Shown: positions 52,666 through 64,000 of the stretch, piece after piece
Numbering within the stretch: position 1 is the first letter of the stretch
Layout: each line of letters begins with the position of its first letter
Origin: Mastacembelus armatus
Lineage: Eukaryota; Chordata; Actinopteri; Synbranchiformes; Mastacembelidae
Direction of reading: 5' to 3'
DNA length: 64,000 nt
Assembly (NCBI RefSeq): GCF_900324485.2
Contig: NC_046654.1
Location: forward strand, 5,872,562 to 5,936,561
Translations under genes and position numbers: made by a program
The notes under the pieces: model-generated
Told to the model about the DNA's origin: nothing
What the model saw: only the letters and a program-made list of their open reading frames with translations
Database searches by the model: none

Positions 52666-52889
52666 CAGGCGGGTGAGAGAGTGCAATGGACAGAAAGAGC
52701 ACCAGTTGAAGCTCTGTGTGGGTGGGGATGTATCCACCCCTCAGCCAATCACAGGGGCTTGACTAGAAGATGACTGAATGCATAGCTCTATGCAACTTTC
52801 AGCTTCACTCTGCAGCCTGTCACTTTGCATACATGACACAGTATGTTTCATACAATGCCCATGCACTCTTATCATTCATGCTTTTCTCT

Positions 52890-53050
52890 TAAAAGAAAAG
52901 TTTGATGTTTTGGGAAATGTGCTATTTTACTTCCTTGGTGAGAGTTGATAAGAAGGTTGATTATGGTTAAATTAGCTTAGCAGAAAGACAGTGAGCCCCA
53001 TCTATAACTTTAGCACTTAGCATATTACTCTGATTTGGTCATAGTAGGTT
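52890..53050 (+). repeat. Degenerate dispersed repeat in gyg1 3' UTR
   Basis: TTTTGGGAAATGTGCTATTT, GAGAGTTGATAAGAAGGTTG and TTAGCTTAGCAGAAAGACAG follow the order of a very common spiny-rayed-fish repeat that I remember. The copy is diverged and truncated. It would be transcribed in the last exon of gyg1. Confidence 0.55.
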
Positions 53051-54386
53051 TAAAAAAAAATCAGAGGAAAACAAGTTATTCTTCTAACATTATCCAGCAG
53101 CAAATTAGATCTTCACATATATTTTAGTGTTTCCACAGATGTTTATTTTTTGTTTAGAAAAGTAAAATGTTGTACCCAAAGGAAAACCAGTGTTTACATC
53201 CAGTATTTCCACTGACAGTGCTGCTCAGCTATGTGGTTTCTCCTCAGTGAACCTGAGCACAGTCTGTGTTAAAAGCTGGTTTCAGCTCAGGCAAACATTT
53301 CATAATTCCAGTCAGACAGTAAACATTTGTGCAGTCAAAAATACCTGTGGAGATGCAATTCACTGCTGAGGTGGATAAATAAAAGAATAATTTCCAATTA
53401 CATTTATCTGTGCAATGATAGCTGGTCTTTTCACCCAACTCTAATGTAGCTCCTTCCCAAAATGTCAAAACAATTTCTTGTAAGCGTTCTTGTGCATCTG
53501 TTGGAAATGCATTCACAGTCCTGAGTCTTCCTAACCTGTGGAAAACTTCAGCAGCAATAGTAACTAAGAAAAGGTTGGCGGGGAAAACTAACGGTTTAAG
53601 GGAAGTAAGTTTTAAAGTTGTTCCTGGATTTTACCATAAACTATCTTGCAATAAGCCTTTCTACCTAAACCACTTTAAAGTAAATATTCAGCAAATGACT
53701 TACTCCCTTCTTGCAGTCCTTGCTCTCAGTTTGAGCCAGCTGAGAATTGCTTTCACCTCAGCGCACCCCTCACCAGAGTATCTGGATAAATGTCACTGTC
53801 TTTGCCTCTGACCAGCTCCCTATGACTTTAGCTTTGTAATGTCTGGTGTTGTATTAGGGCTAAGTCTGTCGTGTTGTATTTGCATGGCACAGAGTTAAAA
53901 TGTGGGTTAGTAATCAAGTCCACCCACATCCTGATGTGACATTTAGTTACAGCGAATTTTGTATGTGGTTATGCTGCATTTAACACTAGTGCGCTCCCCA
54001 GACATCTGTAGGCATACCCAGCATGTTTTATCCCTGTCAGACCCACATCAATGTCTTTGTGCCATGACCTGGGTTTCATCACTTCCTGTCTATAGTGTTA
54101 CCAGCTGCCTTATTGCTGTTCACCGTTTACAAAACCTCACTTACTGTAACTGCTGCTAGTAGAACAACAAATCTAACTTTCTTGAGCCCCTCCCTCACAC
54201 TAGCTATGTGCTCTTTAACTATAGGCTGCAGCTCCTAACAATAAATGACACTCCTTTCTCCACTGAACACTTTGCTGCAAGAAGCTGTCAAAGTTGAGAG
54301 TAATGTGGAACATAATGTAGTGGCATCATTCAATGCAGATGTGTCTTTTTCCGCAGATGTTAACTGTCAGTCCCTGTTAAAGCGCC

Positions 54387-54392
54387 AATAAA
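54387..54392 (+). terminator. Candidate gyg1 poly(A) signal (AATAAA)
   Basis: AATAAA sits in GCGCCAATAAAGAACTGG, 1.7 kb after the gyg1 stop. It is the clearest signal before the convergent hltf gene and would give a long 3' UTR carrying a repeat. Confidence 0.5.
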
Positions 54393-54870
54393 GAACTGGT
54401 TAAAAACCATCTTATCTTCATCTTTTATTTCACTGGTGATCAAATATAGGGCAGCAACTAATTTCAGTTTTCTATTCTTTATATCCTCACTCAAAATTGT
54501 GAAAAATTAAAAAGCCCTATATTAAATGTTTTGAACAAACAATGGCTTAAAACTCAAAAGATATTTAATTTTTGCAATGACAAACATAAGTGGATAATTC
54601 CCATCTTTGCATAACTAGAACTAGGAAATGTCTGGCATCATTTTCCACTAATTTCAAGATCGGTAGTTTTGGATTTTTAAAGCAGAACTGTGCGGAAGAA
54701 AATCCTTCCATCCAACATACAGAATCTTTAAAGCTTTTAAATTGTGTTGACTGACAACTCAAGTTGGGTTTATTTTCATCCTCCATCAGACACTTCAGTG
54801 CATTGATGCAATTTAGATATTTTTATGGTTTAATCACAAACAAAATTGAAAGGAACCCAAGCTATTCTAT

Positions 54871-54876
54871 TTTATT
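54871..54876 (-). terminator. Candidate hltf poly(A) signal (AATAAA)
   Basis: AATAAA on the minus strand, about 250 bases after the hltf stop codon and about 480 bases from the gyg1 signal. Confidence 0.45.
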
Positions 54877-55124
54877 GTAAACTAGTAACAAAATATTAAT
54901 CATTAAATAAAACAGAATTTGACACTAAGATCAACTACAGTAAAATATTTGACTTGAAATATGAAGAAAACACTGACCATGTATGCAAACATTCCTGGCA
55001 ACCCTGTGGGTGTAAACAGCCTGAACAAAAAAAAAAAAAAAAAAAAGGGCAAACTTGCCACAGTTCAAATACAAGTCTTGGCTGGTGTTTTTTTTTTTTT
55101 GTATTAATACATCCAATCAGACAT

Positions 55125-58100
55125 TTACAGTTCCATCAGAGCTTTGATATCATCAATGCGAGAGGCTTTCCTGTCTGTGTTTGTGGAGCCGAACGCCTTC
55201 TCCAACAGGTCCTGTTTCTGTTTCTGGATCTTCACCATATTCTCCTCCACTGAATCCTTCACAATGAACTGCAGCAACAGAGACAGACAAATATAGGGGA
55301 AAGGTTGCAGGAGATACTGTAACATGTAACTACCTTCTTTTAATGATTTTTAATCATCAATGTAGGGTGTGATGCTTTATTAGCAATAAATGCTTTAAGC
55401 TTCGATTACAGACTCGTATTGCAATAAAAACGCATACTGAGTACTGGTTTTCTAACCTTAGTGACGAATACTTTTCTTTTCTGGCCCAGACGGTGGCAAC
55501 GGTCAATACATTGCTCCTCAGTGGCTGGGTTCCATGCCTAAAACACAATTGCACAGATAACTTCAAGCTGAACAATGCATCACTGCAGCTGTGAGAGTCC
55601 GGCATCTTTCTCTTGAAAATAGCTCCCAGTCATGTTTATCAGCAGCTGAAATGCAATTGTGGCCATTTATCTCAACTTCACCAAGGGCTTATGCAAAAAC
55701 AGCACACACACTTGACCAAAATCAGTACGTACTGGGTCCATGAGGAACACATGAGAGGCGGCAGTCAAGTTAAGCCCAACCCCTCCAGCTTTGAGTGACA
55801 GGAGCATGATGACAGGACTGTTGGGTGCAGAGCTCTGAAATTCCTGGATCACCTGGGTCCTTCTCTTTTGGCTCATGGTGCCATCCAAACGCACAAAGCT
55901 GAACCCATGCTCTCTGGAGAAGATGAAGGACAATAATGAATGTCATGTATGGCTGCTGTCCACTATGTCTGGATGTTACTCATAATTTCAATGCTGACGT
56001 TACAGTGGGGGAGTGTGAGAAAACATTTTCTCTTTTGCTACTTTTAACTACAACATTCTCCCTGCACTCAGCAAAGACAAAGACCCTCATGTTTCCTCTA
56101 TAACCACTTCTCTTCATAAACTGCACACTTTGCCTGAACAAAGAGAAATGCAGCAGTAACTGAAGAAATCCCACTCTATATAATGTGATTGTGAAATGTA
56201 ATAAATGAACAAAATAATGTTTCACCACAGTTGCTGAATTAAAGAACTAACAGCTCTACACAGTGATGATAGCTGCTTGTAAAAGACAAGCCAACAATGA
56301 TAACAGGCTTCTAAAAATCCTCCAGTGTGAGTGCGTATTACCTGAGGGGTGTCTCCAGTATGGTGAGGAAACGTGTAAACTGAGAGACGACCAAACACTT
56401 GATGCTGCTGTCTTCACATCGCAGCCTGAGCAGGTTTCCCATCAGCGCCTGCACCTGCAGAGACAAAAACAAACTTCAAAGGAGTGGTAGAACACTGTTA
56501 CTAAAGAAATACTCGAGACCACTACGGTCAGAAGTGCTTCTACTGAAAATAGGTAGTACTTTGATACTGTCTTACTGTCATTTCAATATGCCTCTTACAG
56601 TAAAACCCTGTGGAGTACAACTGATTATTTAAGCTGATTTTAAGTTTAATTTGAAACCTTTCTTATTCCTATTGATGATCTTTTTCAAGGCTGCAACAAT
56701 ATAGACTAAGAAACCCAATCACTAAAATACATCTCCTGCTTTAATTACATTTAACACTTCATATATATGTAATAAATAATATGCTGTCCTGATAATGATA
56801 ATGTTACAAGTTTAGATGTCAGAAGAGGTACATTAATTGCAGGCAAATTGAGGTGAAAGATCCTGCATCATGACATCTGGCTAAAGTCTGAGTCAAGAAT
56901 ATTTCCTTTTAAGGTTTAAATAAACAGTATCCTGCTTTTTTTTTTTTTTACCTTTGAGCTTGTTCTCCACTTCTCAGAGTTTGTATGGTTCTCTTTTTCC
57001 ATTTCCTCTTGTGGAAACTCCACCAGCTCATTGGTCTTGATCTCACTTCGACAGAGGGGACAGCGTGCTGTCTCCTGTGCACAGACACACAACCAGATCA
57101 ATAAAAGATGAATCTCTTATGATACCAAGCCTGAGGTGGCAAATATACCTGTGCAGTGCTAATGACTTGGGCGATGCAGGGCCTGCAGTAAACATGGGCA
57201 CAATGTGTGATGACTGGCAGATGGATGGAGTCCAGACACACAGAACACTCTTCATCTGAGCCGCTGGCCAACACCAACCGCAGCTTCTCTATGAGATGCT
57301 CCCGGAGCTGTGCAGGCGTCGCTGCAGCACCTACATGCAGAGGAGAAGAAATACAGCAGCAAATGAAGTTAGAAAAGAAATCTTGTCAAAACCCATGTAA
57401 AGACGGGAATTAAAATAAACTAAGCACTGAGAATGCATCAGCTGACTAAACCTTTGCATACAACTGTAGATTTGGCCAGGTATGGGAAATGTAACTTGCA
57501 AAATGCCAGAAATGAACCTGGGTCTACCAAATAACTTGGCATATCAGGCATATAAATAATATTCTTGTTAGAATAATCAAACAAATTCAGATGCGATGAA
57601 AAGTAAGTTTTACCTAAATCTGAGGATATCTTTGCCAGCAGGTCAGGGTGGCAGCAATGCTGTCGGAGCCTCATCAGGATGGCCAACACGTCAGCATAAT
57701 TTCTCAAGACTGTCCCTTCAGCTACGTATCTACAAACGTACAGGCAAAAAATATAATACTGTTAATTTGATATAACATTCAAATAATATCAAATTCAAAT
57801 AATTCAATTCAAATAATCCATCAGCAGCCATTTGTCCCCTCATATATTCCTGTCTAGTTGCTCTTTGCAAGCTGGGAGCTTACAAACATGCATGCACATA
57901 TACATATGACGCTGATACACACCTGCCAATGGTGTTTCTTCCTTCATTACGTGCCAGCTCGTACTCCTCTCTCTCTGACTGGCTCAGTTCAACCTGCTCC
58001 ACACATACCATCTTCTCTGGCAGAGACACCACTGGCCGCCCATTCACCTCACTGCTCTTGGTACGCCGCAGGGTGATGCACTTGACCAAAGTCTGGAGGT

Positions 58101-59516
58101 TCCTGCACACAGTATCAATTGCTTGAATTTAATATCTGATGTCTGATTATTAGTAGTAGAACAAATGCTTAAGTACATTACTCTTACTCAGGATGCTAGA
58201 CAGGGGATGAGCGAGCATTAATTTCACTAAGCCTTGATGTAAAATTGCTCAAAGCTGCCCTCTGGGATATTATTATAACACTGCAGCAGTTTGAAATAAT
58301 GCACTACTGTATTTCAATGAGGCACTCACTTCAGGCCAGCCCTGTCTCTTTGTGTAACAGGTCTCTGGATTACTCTGTTCCACCACTCCCTCACATCAAA
58401 GGGCTTCAGACGCAGGAAGGCCAGCAGCATCCACAGGTCCTTCACACTGTTCTGGATAGGAGTACCTGGAGAATGAACACATGCACACGCGCACACACAC
58501 ACACACACAAACACAATTGTGTCATGATGTTGAACAAAAATTCATGAATGTGTATGTGTGTTTAAAAGGTATGTATACCTGAAAGGATCCAGCGCCGCTG
58601 AGCTTTCAAGTCAAGCACAGCCTTACTCATCTGTGCGTTTGGATTTCTAATGATGTGTCCTTCATCCAGCACCACCCTGAGCCAATTGATTCCATGGAGA
58701 GGACTCTTATTCTGAAAGGGAAATGAACGTATTATACTTGTGATAAAGATAAAGAAAATTATCTCTGCATATGAGCTACATGTGTCATATTTAAATATTG
58801 GCATGAAATGAAACATATTCGTCAGCTTTAGGAGCCTGCACTGCTGTTTTGTTTTTGTCTCCCATCTCTGTGTGATGATCCGGTTCACCTTACAGCCAGT
58901 GATAGACACGTGGCCTGTGTTCACTCACCCCAGAGTCAGCAGACAGGACGTTGTAGGTGGTGATCACCACATCCTGAGAGGACAAAAATGTTTTGCTCCT
59001 GTTGCGCTCTGAGCCATAATACAGGTACACTTTTAGCTTCACATCAGCTCGCACATGCTGCTCAAACTGCTCCTGCACACACACAGACACACAAGGAACA
59101 AGAACCAGAAATGGTGACTTCAGGGGTGGGAAGGCAACATATAGTTTTTTTAGTTTAAGAAAAAACAGTGAATGGCTCATGTCTAGTTAGACTGCTGTCA
59201 CCCTGTGCACAAAAGCTGCCTTTTCCCTTTATCCTTCTCTACCTGCCACCAAGCGAACTAGTACGGTGATGTAAATTTTGTTCAGTAACAGAATAGTCTT
59301 TTAGTGTGTGTTTTGCACTGTGAGGCAGTTTTCCTACCAGCCAGTTGCTGAGCACAGACAGTGGGGAGATGATGAGAGTTGCTGTGGCTGATAAGTCGTC
59401 TGCACTTTCAGGGATGGAGGAGTCCACACCTGCACATATCAAAAAGTGCACAATCATCAGCATGACTGCATAGATTTCTTTCATTACAGTAATGCAGTAT
59501 GTCAAACACCAAAAGG

Positions 59517-59555
<39 letters not shown>

Positions 59556-62500
59556 CACATAAAACTATACTATCAGTGCTCACTCATTGTGGAAGAGGTC
59601 GTCTTGGTAGTTTTCTTCTTCTTGATGCCTGTATCTGATGCTGAGCCACCCAGCGCTGCAGCAAAGTCCAGATCCTCCAGCAATACTGGGCCCTCTGCAC
59701 AGAAACCATACAGATTAATGTTCCACTGTTGCTTATAGAGAGTAGTGATTTTAAAGTTATATAAGAGAAAAAGCCAGGGAAGCCAGACTGAGATGGTTTG
59801 GACATGTTCAGAGGAGGAACAGTGAATACATTGGTAAAAGGATGCTGAGGTCAGAGCTACCAGGAAGGAGGCCTAGAGGAAGACCAAAGAGGAGGTTCTT
59901 GGATGTAGTGAAGGAGGACATGAGGATAGTTGGTGTGGGTGAGGAGGATACAGAGGATAGGGTTAAATGGAGGCAGATGATTCGCTGTGGCGACCCCTGA
60001 AGGGAGCAGCCCAAAGGAAAAGAAGAAGAAGACAAGACAAATACCAACATATTGAGTTATGCCATCCAATCAAAATTAAAATAACATCTACTTTCCAGAA
60101 ACAGAGTCAGTGTGTCGTACTTTGACTGGGTTTTCGCTTGACGGCTTTCATCTTTCCTTTGCTCGTACCTATAAAAGGAGAAGTCAGGTAAAAATATATG
60201 TTGGACAAAAACACACAAACAGTGTGAGCAAACATTTCAAATTGAAAAGGTATGGTATGGCGTTCATGGTGAGCTCTTACTTTTCTCTGACTTGTCCGTT
60301 ATCCCTATTATGTCTGGAGAATCAGCACAGATCAACTCCACCTGAGGTCTGACCAACACAGGGACATGTCAGGTTATATAAGACAAAGCTTTAAATGGAC
60401 CTGAGAAGGATTTTAAACAGTTAAAATCAAATTTAACAATCATGTCAAAGGTATGGACCTTACCAAATTCAGGTATGTCAAATTCAGTTATAATACACTT
60501 ACAGGTCTGAGCACGGAGCTGCTACACCTTCTGCTCCATGGCCTGCACTGCTGCTTCCTAAAACCAAGATGTCACATCTCCTGTCATATCATGTCACAGA
60601 ATGAAGTGAGAAAAAAAAACTTCAGCAGCAACCTTTATTAAAAGTTGAGAGTAGTGCACCTTTGAGTTTGGTCAAAGTCATCTGTGATTTACTTTTGGCT
60701 TTGAGAGATGTCGACTGCTCCTCCTGCTCATAAATAAACACCTTTCAATTGTTGAACACAAGTCACTCAAGACTGTGCAGACTGTGATTGAAAAGTACAC
60801 ATTCAACAATACACTTACACATTTCTCCACAGGCAGGGGCTTTCCTTTATGGAAATTGGTGAGGATCAACGCAATTGTTGTCAGAGTTTTCCCCTGTAAA
60901 ACACCAGGGTTTTAGTGCTGATTTGTGTCTACTATAGTCACATTGTGAAGCAGTGAGGAAGAAAAGCAAAGGCTTATGTATCTCATCCTTCTTCATCCAT
61001 TGGAGAATGAGAAACTTTGGTTTAGCATTTACTCCTTGGTTTTAATACATATACTTAAAACACTGGTCTTCACAAGTTTTAATATTCTATATTATTATCA
61101 TATACACATACATATGTTTATGTGTAAAATGTGTGCACGTCACTCACCAGTCCCATGTCATCTGCCAGTATCCCCCCACGAACCCTGTCTGGTACTTCTT
61201 TGGCAGAGAAACATGTGAGGCTGTTGTAGTACAGCTCACCTCTTTTTTCCCAGAAGGGCGGCAACGCAGATTTGTTTTCTTGAGCACACATCCATGACAG
61301 TGCCTGCTTTTGGTGAGGCAGGAGGGGAGTACCCACAGACTGCAGAAAAAGAGACATGTGACTACAACTAACAACTAACAAATAATCTAGCCCAAAATTC
61401 TCTAATGATACAGTAAAAGCAAAAGACAAATTGCAGAGCGTAAAAAATAATTAAATGCAGATGGATAAAACACAAACCGTGGCTGCTTCTTTCTCTCCAT
61501 CTTTACTCTCCATCAAGTCTTCAAAAAGATTATCAAATGCATTCTTCAGCTAAAAGAAAAAAATGTACATACTATCTGTTCTATGAACATCATGCTACCA
61601 TGTTACATATTACATTAACTCAATTTAAGTGGATTACCTCTTCTGCTGTTAGTGGGACTGTCGAACCTTTTTTAGTTGGCAATGCACAAGCTCCCTGACT
61701 CTTGTATGACGCATAATGTGCACCTGCAAACGCAAACAGGGAGGTGTGCAGACAGACACAAAATAAACAGTGAAGTTACTTATTTTAAAGCAACAACATC
61801 TAAATATATCTGTGAGACTGATGTTGGGGGAACATATTTGATTAGAGCCGAGTTGTGTGTCTACCTGCTGTTGTGCTTCCACCTGTGTTGACTTTATATC
61901 CACGACGTGCCATGTGTTCAATCACAACATTTCTGTTCTCTTCTTTTCCCCAGAAAGCAAGCATCACTGGCATAGTGAATTTGTTTTTCGTCCCTGTGTG
62001 CACCACTCTGACAAGGCAATGGGACATTTACAATTGTAAATGCAATCATTGTACACCTTCCTAACACCACTGAACAATGAACACATGAAATAGGAAAAAG
62101 ACAGAAAATCATCTGGAAATTAGCTAAGAGATCTAGTCAAATACAGATATTTAAGGGGAGAAGCTGTCAGTAGCAGTTGTTTATGCTTCTTTTCATGGTT
62201 AGTCTGGTGTTGGGTGTATTTCTAGGCTGTGAAAAATCCTTTTCTGATACAATGACTGACAGTATAAAAATTTACTCACCCCTCTACTTTAGCCAAGTTG
62301 TTATCCATGATATAGGCCATAGCCGCCGCCAGCTCCCGCTTAATGTGTCCCACCTGGTTTCCATAAATGTTGGCAACCATCACTGCGTTGCGGTCATATG
62401 GATTCTGGGGTTGCCGCACCAAACCAACCATTTCCCCTTGATTCACCTGTCCAGAGAGCAAAACAAAAATGACCTCTAAACATACAACTGCATCATGTGG

Positions 62501-62731
62501 CAGTTCTGTTTTGTTTCGATGACTGATCCTCACCACCCCTGTGTAATATCTGAGGCCGACCACTGTGCCCTGCAGATGGCCAAACAGCACGCTGCCGTCT
62601 GCGTCCGGCTCCTCAGATGCTGCAGCTCTGATGGCCTGGGAGAGAGTCTCTGCACTGGCCTCATAGCGGTCTGTGAAGAGGTCCACCTCACTGTACCTGT
62701 CCCAACTAAACCTCCACCTATGGGAAAACAT
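55125..62731 (-). CDS. hltf: Helicase-like transcription factor (HLTF/RAD5-type fork remodeller)
   Basis: Twenty-four coding exons, 2,904 nt, 967 residues (human 1,009). HLTF is a nuclear SWI/SNF-family DNA translocase and RING ubiquitin ligase that polyubiquitinates PCNA and reverses stalled forks. Order of parts: HIRAN domain about residues 47-170 ([29 protein letters not shown]), which binds 3' DNA ends; SNF2 N-lobe from [12 protein letters not shown] (about 228) with Walker A DDMGLGKT (GKT 287-289) and DEGH (521-524); an internal C3HC4 RING with C722, C725, C737, H739, C742, C745, C759, C762; then the helicase C-lobe with [13 protein letters not shown] and DRCHRLGQ (905-912). The segment between Walker A and [12 protein letters not shown] is short and poorly conserved. 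The Met at 62731 sits 5 bases after a plausible acceptor (GTGCCCCAG), so exon 1 of the mRNA is probably non-coding. Confidence 0.95.
59517..59553 (+). repeat. Poly(A) run of 37 bases in an hltf intron
   Basis: An uninterrupted A run (T on the coding strand), ending 31 bases before exon 12's left edge at 59584. It lies just past the exon 12 donor on the minus strand. No body of a retroposon is recognised beside it. Confidence 0.9.
59776..60036 (+). mobile_element. 3' end of a LINE (non-LTR retrotransposon), in an hltf intron
   Basis: Reading on the plus strand, codons 59782-60000 stay open for about 72 residues and end with TGA. They contain [31 protein letters not shown] and [14 protein letters not shown]. 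This is the familiar C-terminal tail of LINE reverse-transcriptase ORFs (RTE-like clades in fish). A short tail GGGAGCAGCCCAAAGGAAAA and a GAA run (about 60019-60034) follow. The element is strongly 5'-truncated and antisense to hltf. The lack of stops in the remnant suggests a fairly young insertion. Clade is not certain. Confidence 0.8.
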
Positions 62732-63155
62732 GAGGCCTGGGGCACATGTAGAGAGAAATCACAGACACACATCCAGACAAAAAGAAGAACATAAGTTTTG
62801 CCATAAAACAGGCAACAGAGAGAAACTGCCAAGATAAACACCCACAGCAGGTGACCATGCTTCAGGACAGTAAACATTAGAAACACAAAAGCAGCCTAAA
62901 AAAAAAGTATTATTTCACTTGAACTTCATATATCGTAAAAGCAGCTAGTCAACCGATCAACCCGTGATATAACGTGATATATATTTAGCTTTACTAACAC
63001 AAAACCGCCAAAGTAACTGATAACACAAACAGTGATATTCATTTACCTGCCTCATATATAACAGCTTATTTGAGTTAACCTTACTAGCGTATTTGCTTGT
63101 CCTAGCAGTGTGTCCACATACACAGTTACAGTTTCAGTAGAAGACAATTGTTTTC

Positions 63156-63206
63156 TCTTCTTCTTCTAATTCTTCTTCTTTTTCTTCTTCTTCTTCTTCT
63201 TCTTCT
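63156..63206. repeat. TTC/GAA microsatellite upstream of hltf
   Basis: An imperfect TTC run (GAA on the hltf strand), about 50 bases, between the ETS site at 63237 and the hltf coding start. It probably lies in the hltf 5' UTR or core promoter. Purine-rich tracts like this can form triplex DNA, but nothing here shows that. Confidence 0.8.
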
Positions 63207-63236
63207 ATGAGCCAAGTCAGTTACCATTAGTGCAGA

Positions 63237-63244
63237 ACTTCCGG
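63237..63244 (-). promoter_or_regulatory. ETS-type site (CCGGAAGT) at the hltf promoter
   Basis: CCGGAAGT on the minus strand, about 500 bases upstream of the hltf ATG. It is followed by a probable non-coding exon ending at a donor near 63046 (GAGGCAG then GTAAAT). Identical to the octamer at the endophilin-B promoter. Confidence 0.45.
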
Positions 63245-64000
63245 TAGTAGCCTCCAAAATAAATTCTTATACTGTGATATTTTATAATGATGCAAACTAA
63301 GTTGTTAAAGTTGTTTATTACTCTGAGGTGCAAAACACAAGAACGAGGAACAAACAACGAAAAAAACATAATACAAAACATTAGACAATGTGTTTTCGAT
63401 AACGCAATACAAACTAAAGGCATAACATCAAAACAGAAATGTTCTATGATGTTGTGTTTTCAAAGCTTAGACATTGACTATAGATATTGACTGTGATTCT
63501 GTCACTCCTATGTTGCCTGGTATGCTGGGTGTACATAATCAACCGTGATAAAATTTGTCTTGTTTTCAAATGTACCTTTTTCAATTTTGCATTGTAAATT
63601 GAATATGTTGTAGTTTGTGATAGTAAATTGAACAAAACAAATCAATCTAAATATGTCACCTTAGGCTCTGGGAAAGTACGATACTCACTTTTGACTAACT
63701 GCTTACCTCTTTATAAATTATTAATTAACCAACAAAACTAATAAAACTGCATCCGCCTTATTAACTAAAAATGTTATCAAAATGCTGCTTATAGATTGAA
63801 TATGTTGTATTTTGAAAATCCAAATCCTTTTGTTTCCGATTTTGTACTGTTAAATCCACCGTTTCTTGTCAAGGGGCGCTACGGAAGCCGTGAGGGTCCA
63901 ATTCCTAGGCTTGTTTCTTCGACGTTCTTCTTCCTTTCCGCTAGGTTCCTCCCCGGGCCAAGCGAAGGGCCAGGCTGAGTCCTCGGGGAGAGAGACGGGA
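63245..64000. other. Right edge: AT-rich spacer then a CpG-richer block
   Basis: From 63245 to about 63860 the DNA is AT-rich with no gene seen. From about 63865 to the end it becomes markedly richer in CpG, with a pyrimidine stretch TTCTTCTTCCTTTCCG. It could be the promoter or first exon of a divergent gene (human HLTF is followed by HPS3 on the opposite strand), or the end of an unrecognised repeat. The window stops too early to tell. Confidence 0.35.

Larger units (their letters stand above)
55125..62731 (-). other. hltf: hltf exon positions
   Basis: Coding exons in transcript order: 62534-62731, 62280-62446, 61865-62007, 61638-61723, 61478-61549, 61148-61339, 60819-60893, 60660-60723, 60503-60557, 60281-60348, 60121-60168, 59584-59694, 59338-59429, 58929-59072, 58579-58711, 58330-58465, 57923-58102, 57614-57729, 57149-57330, 56952-57074, 56342-56454, 55733-55913, 55457-55537, 55125-55268. 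All phases agree. Exons 8-11 (48-68 nt each) code the variable linker and rest on splice signals and frame only, so they are the least sure. A LINE fragment lies in the intron between exons 11 and 12. Confidence 0.87.

Noticed and set aside
59782-60000. LINE-derived open frame considered as a host exon
   Set aside because: It is on the strand opposite to hltf, matches reverse-transcriptase tails and ends in a LINE-type tail.
63796-63978. Plus-strand 60-residue open frame at the right edge
   Set aside because: No similarity recognised; may lie in a promoter or repeat. Not supported as a gene.

Overview
This is nuclear DNA from a bony fish, very probably a teleost. Genes are split by many short introns with GT/AG ends. 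The intergenic DNA is AT-rich with long CA/TG microsatellites and fish-type dispersed repeats. Every recognisable protein is vertebrate. I placed introns by hand from splice signals, reading frame and remembered vertebrate family sequences; no alignment was run.

Layout, left to right: (1) slc35g2 (+): a TATA-like promoter and non-coding exon near 1440-1693, then a single coding exon at 4606-5967. (2) A two-exon secreted gene (-), 8187-9435, that matches the N-terminal half of the long pentraxin PTX3 but stops where the pentraxin domain should begin. (3) A ten-exon endophilin-B/BAR gene (-), 13193-17038, with a Ser/Thr/Asn-rich tail instead of the usual SH3 domain. (4) atr (-), 18387-36137: 48 coding exons, 2,606 residues, all junctions in frame. 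(5) pls1 (-), 37073-42639: 15 coding exons, 635 residues. (6) gyg1 (+), 45770-52665: 7 coding exons, 341 residues. (7) hltf (-), 55125-62731: 24 coding exons, 967 residues. The right edge is CpG-richer and may be the start of a divergent neighbour.

The human counterparts of slc35g2, atr, pls1, gyg1, hltf and ptx3 all lie on chromosome 3q but are more dispersed there, so this looks like a compact, locally reshuffled 3q-type block. atr and hltf both act on stalled replication forks (checkpoint kinase and fork-remodelling translocase/ubiquitin ligase). gyg1 primes glycogen, pls1 bundles actin in microvilli, and slc35g2 is a membrane transporter-like protein.

The observations most worth following are the two domain-loss genes (PTX3 N-half without pentraxin; endophilin-B without SH3), a perfect 37-bp palindrome at 678-714, a long inverted duplication upstream of gyg1 (45175-45389), and splice donors lying in or beside GT/CA microsatellites in pls1 and atr. 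I saw no CRISPR array, operon, rRNA or tRNA gene, and no clear endogenous virus.
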